DNA of 58,520 bases, taken from the NCBI GenBank assembly GCA_022843605.1, contig JALHNI010000024.1, positions 1 to 58,520 on the forward strand, written 5' to 3'. Under the pieces are notes generated by a model. It was given only the letters and a program-made list of their open reading frames with translations, ran no database searches and was not told the DNA's origin. The position numbers and the translations under genes are program-made. Source of the DNA: Bryobacter sp. Lineage in GTDB: Bacteria > Acidobacteriota > Terriglobia > Bryobacterales > Bryobacteraceae. Of this stretch, positions 56,078 through 58,520 are shown one piece after another. Position 1 is the first letter of the stretch. Each line of letters begins with the position of its first letter.

Positions 56078-57295
56078 TTGCTCAGAACCATGCTTTTGGG
56101 CGCTCTCGCGCTTAGCCTAGACGCTCAATTGACGGACGAAACCGCGCTGTCGATCGACGCGAACTTACGTGCCCGCCACGCGCCACATGGCGCCGTGCTG
56201 GACCCGATTTTCGAGTCACCAGACAGCGAAAACATTTCGCACTACACACGTTGCGGAGATTCCGCGATCTGGACGGGGCACTATCTTGCCGCCCAGAGTT
56301 TCCGCTATGGCGCCACCCGTTCACCGGAAGCGTTGGAAGGGGTGTACTTCGCGCTTGAAGGGCTTCGCCGCCTGATCGATGTTACCGGCACCGACGTACT
56401 GGCGCGTTGCGCATTGCCCGCCCATTCGCCGTATGCCGCGAGAATCGTGCAGGAGGATGGCCACCACGGTGTCTTTTCCGGGATCGTCTACGATGAGCAG
56501 TGGATCTGGATCGGCAACACTTCGCGCGACCAGTACCTGGGGGCCTTCTTCGGACTCACAGCGGCCTGGAATCTGGTAGAGGTGCAGGAGGTCCATGACA
56601 GGGTAAGCTGGTTAACAACTCGGTTGCTTGATGAGCTAATCGGCCACTCCTGGCTGGTGAAGATGCCAAACGGCGACATCTCCACAACGTTTATTGGCCG
56701 GGCAGATCAGCAACTCGCACTACTGAAACTCGGCCGCCGCGTGAATCCGAAGCGTTTTGAGACGGCCTACAAACTACTGGCGAACTCGGTAGCACCCGCG
56801 GCTATCGCGCCGATTGCGCTTGAGGCGCTGGACAGCCACGGATCATACTTCAAGTTCAACTTAGCTGCGATCTCCTTCTGGAACTTACTCACGAGCGGTG
56901 AGAACTGGTGGATCAAGCGCTCCTATGAGAGCGCATATGACATATTCCGGCGCACGACGGACGATCACGGAAATGCGTTCTTTGACCTTATTGACCGAGG
57001 CATCAAGGGGCCCGAGGCCACCAGGGACGCTCGGGCGTTAGTACTGCTCGAAGCCTGGCTCGAACGCCCCAGGAGAGACTTCAGCGTCGACCGGCGTGGC
57101 CAAGTTGATGCATGTGGTGAGGACCGCGCGTGCCAACCTTTGCCGGTAAACCAACGCGTGGCGACGGACTTCCTCTGGCAAAGAAGTCCGTTCCAGCTCT
57201 ATGCGTTGGGCGACGGCTACATCGAATCCGCAGGAATCGATTTCTTGCTCCCGTATTGGATGGCCCGATACTACGGGCTCATCCAGGGAAACTAA
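56078..57295 (+). CDS. Secreted helical (alpha/alpha toroid-like) protein of unknown function
   Basis: A 405-residue protein starting at TTG 56078, with a short leader MLRTMLLGALALSLDAQ. The body is mostly helical with repeated pairs that look like an (alpha/alpha) toroid: HYTRCGDSAIWTGHYLAAQSF, then ALEGLRRLIDVTG, TAAWNLVEVQEVHD, and GFG-free repeats to the end. I do not recognise the family for certain. Such folds occur in glycoside hydrolases and lanthionine-type enzymes, but no catalytic motif is clear. Its stop overlaps the opposite gltD stop by four bases (CTAA). Confidence 0.6.
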   Translation: MLRTMLLGALALSLDAQLTDETALSIDANLRARHAPHGAVLDPIFESPDSENISHYTRCGDSAIWTGHYLAAQSFRYGATRSPEALEGVYFALEGLRRLIDVTGTDVLARCALPAHSPYAARIVQEDGHHGVFSGIVYDEQWIWIGNTSRDQYLGAFFGLTAAWNLVEVQEVHDRVSWLTTRLLDELIGHSWLVKMPNGDISTTFIGRADQQLALLKLGRRVNPKRFETAYKLLANSVAPAAIAPIALEALDSHGSYFKFNLAAISFWNLLTSGENWWIKRSYESAYDIFRRTTDDHGNAFFDLIDRGIKGPEATRDARALVLLEAWLERPRRDFSVDRRGQVDACGEDRACQPLPVNQRVATDFLWQRSPFQLYALGDGYIESAGIDFLLPYWMARYYGLIQGN

Positions 57296-58520
57296 AGCGG
57301 CAGCTTACTCGCACCCATCAACAACTTGTCGATGTGATGCGCAACCTTGCGTCCCTCAGCGATCGCGGTTACCACGAGCGTTGCACCGACGCGGGCGTCG
57401 CCGGCGGCGAAAACACCGGGAACGCTGGTCTGGTAAGTAGCGTCAGTGGTCACGACGCCCCGCGCAGTTGTTTCCACGCCGAGTTGTTCCAGCAGGCCTG
57501 ACTTCACCGCGCCATTGTAGCCAATCGCAATCAATACTAAGTCGGCATCGAGCGTCAACTCTGAGCCGGGCACGGGTTCGAACTTCGGCTTGGGGCCGAC
57601 TCGGACGCATTGCAGCTTTCGGACACTCCCCGTCGAATCTCCCAGGAAGGCCTGGGTTTGGACGGCGAACTCCCGCGAGCCACCCTCCTCATGCGCACCT
57701 TCGACGCGCAATTGGAGCGGCCATTCGGGCCAAGGTGTAGAGGGGTGACGGTCATCGGGCGGACGCTGATTGTGCTGCAGCATCGTGACGCTCTTGCACT
57801 TCTGGCGGTGGGCGGTACCCAGGCAATCGGCGCCAGTATCTCCGCCGCCCAGAATGACGACGTGCTTGCCAGCGGCGCTGATGAGTTCGGCCTCGGGAAC
57901 CGGTTCACCCGCCACGAGCTTGTTCTGCTGAGTGAGGTAGTCCATCGCCCAATGGACGCCATCGAGGTGACGGCCCGGAATCCCCACTTCCCGAGGAGCC
58001 TCGGCACCCACGGCGATCAGCACGGCCTGATACTCACGGCGAAGAGCCTCGACCGCATGAGTGCGCCCGATGTGAGCATTCAGAACGAACTCGATACCTT
58101 CAGCGGTGAGTTGCTCCAGGCGCCGGTCAACGATTTGTTTTTCCAACTTAAAGTCCGGGATGCCATAGCGAAGTAAGCCTCCCACACGGCTGGCCTTTTC
58201 GAACACGGTGACATGATGGCCCGCACGATTCAACTGCTGCGCCGCCGCCAGACCGGCCGGTCCGGAACCGATAATCGCGACGCGCTTTCCAGTGCGCCGC
58301 TCAGGCTTCTCGGGCTTCACCCAGCCTTCCTGCCAGGCTCGCTCAATGATGGCGTTTTCCACCGACTTGATGGAGACTGCCGGCTCGTTGATCCCCAGAA
58401 CACAAGCCGCTTCGCACGGTGCTGGACAGATGCGGCCCGTAAACTCCGGGAAGTTATTCGTCGCATGTAATTGCCGGATGGCGTCGCGCCAGCGGCCATG
58501 GTAAACCAGGTCATTCCAAT
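57292..58520 (-). CDS. gltD: Glutamate synthase small subunit, N-terminally cut by the window edge
   Basis: The C-terminal 408 residues are present; the frame stays open to the right edge, so about the first 70 are missing. Near the edge CPAPCEAAC supplies Cys ligands of the N-terminal iron-sulfur clusters. IIGSGPAGLAAAQQLNR binds FAD, a second GGGDTGADC binds NADPH, and GVFAAGDARVGATLVV closes the fold. It passes electrons from NADPH to the large subunit for making glutamate from glutamine and 2-oxoglutarate. The large-subunit gene would be expected outside the window to the right (upstream). Confidence 0.95.
   Translation of the reverse strand, partial: WNDLVYHGRWRDAIRQLHATNNFPEFTGRICPAPCEAACVLGINEPAVSIKSVENAIIERAWQEGWVKPEKPERRTGKRVAIIGSGPAGLAAAQQLNRAGHHVTVFEKASRVGGLLRYGIPDFKLEKQIVDRRLEQLTAEGIEFVLNAHIGRTHAVEALRREYQAVLIAVGAEAPREVGIPGRHLDGVHWAMDYLTQQNKLVAGEPVPEAELISAAGKHVVILGGGDTGADCLGTAHRQKCKSVTMLQHNQRPPDDRHPSTPWPEWPLQLRVEGAHEEGGSREFAVQTQAFLGDSTGSVRKLQCVRVGPKPKFEPVPGSELTLDADLVLIAIGYNGAVKSGLLEQLGVETTARGVVTTDATYQTSVPGVFAAGDARVGATLVVTAIAEGRKVAHHIDKLLMGASKLPL

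Overview
The window looks like a piece of a high-GC (clearly above 60 %) Gram-negative chromosome, most likely Acidobacteriota of the Solibacter/Bryobacter type. This is inferred from family content. There is a secreted protein ending in the Solibacter-type C-terminal domain (TIGR03437-like), an Oar-like TonB receptor with a carboxypeptidase-regulatory N-terminus, a DUF1552/DUF1592 (multidomain c-type cytochrome) pair, DUF1080, many secreted hydrolases and housekeeping genes of an ordinary chromosome. No rRNA, phage, insertion sequence or CRISPR array is visible. Coding density is very high, no gene-free stretch reaches 300 bases, and genes change strand every one to four genes.

Layout. 0-10 kb: end of a MOSC-domain gene, a secreted DUF1080 protein, an atypical cytochrome P450, the DUF1592-DUF1552 operon, a secreted alkaline phosphatase and a tandem metallo-beta-lactamase-fold protein. 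10-17.4 kb: a short gene remnant and hairpin, then citrate synthase-serS-DinB on the minus strand, and on the plus strand a fused alpha-beta E1 dehydrogenase and gamma-glutamyltransferase. 17.4-26 kb: M23 peptidase with a good sigma70-type promoter, rhodanese, S41 peptidase with a LolA-like partner, three GNAT acetyltransferases around accD, a TMTC-like membrane/TPR protein, endonuclease III and tRNA-Phe.

26-37 kb: a CBM9-like protein with an alcohol dehydrogenase, a ureide-permease-like transporter, two paralogous small secreted proteins flanking an epoxide-hydrolase-like enzyme, an SMP-30-like lipoprotein, an SDR, a DUF6599-like protein, secA and a small monooxygenase-like protein. 37-46 kb: a double alpha/beta hydrolase, the TonB receptor with a bidirectional terminator, and a four-gene minus-strand operon (Gfo/Idh/MocA oxidoreductase, thrB, U32-like protein, secreted cyclophilin). 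46-58.5 kb: tRNA-Lys, an OlsF-like two-domain acyltransferase, a sugar isomerase-like and a VanX-like peptidase gene, the TIGR03437-type protein, a kexin-like protease with P-domain, a coiled-coil zinc-ribbon protein, DUF4197, an unrecognised secreted helical protein, and gltD running off the right edge.

How it fits together: central metabolism (citrate synthase, E1, AccD, GltD, ThrB), translation (SerS, two tRNAs), secretion (SecA) and an unusually large share of exported enzymes for degrading or binding polymers. I found no single gene cluster that I can defend as a complete new defence or biosynthetic system. The strongest leads are the DUF1592/DUF1552 pair next to an atypical P450, the two-domain acyltransferase, the duplicated hydrolases with one diverged half, the thrB-U32 operon, a shared small beta-domain module seen free and fused, and a dispersed palindrome.
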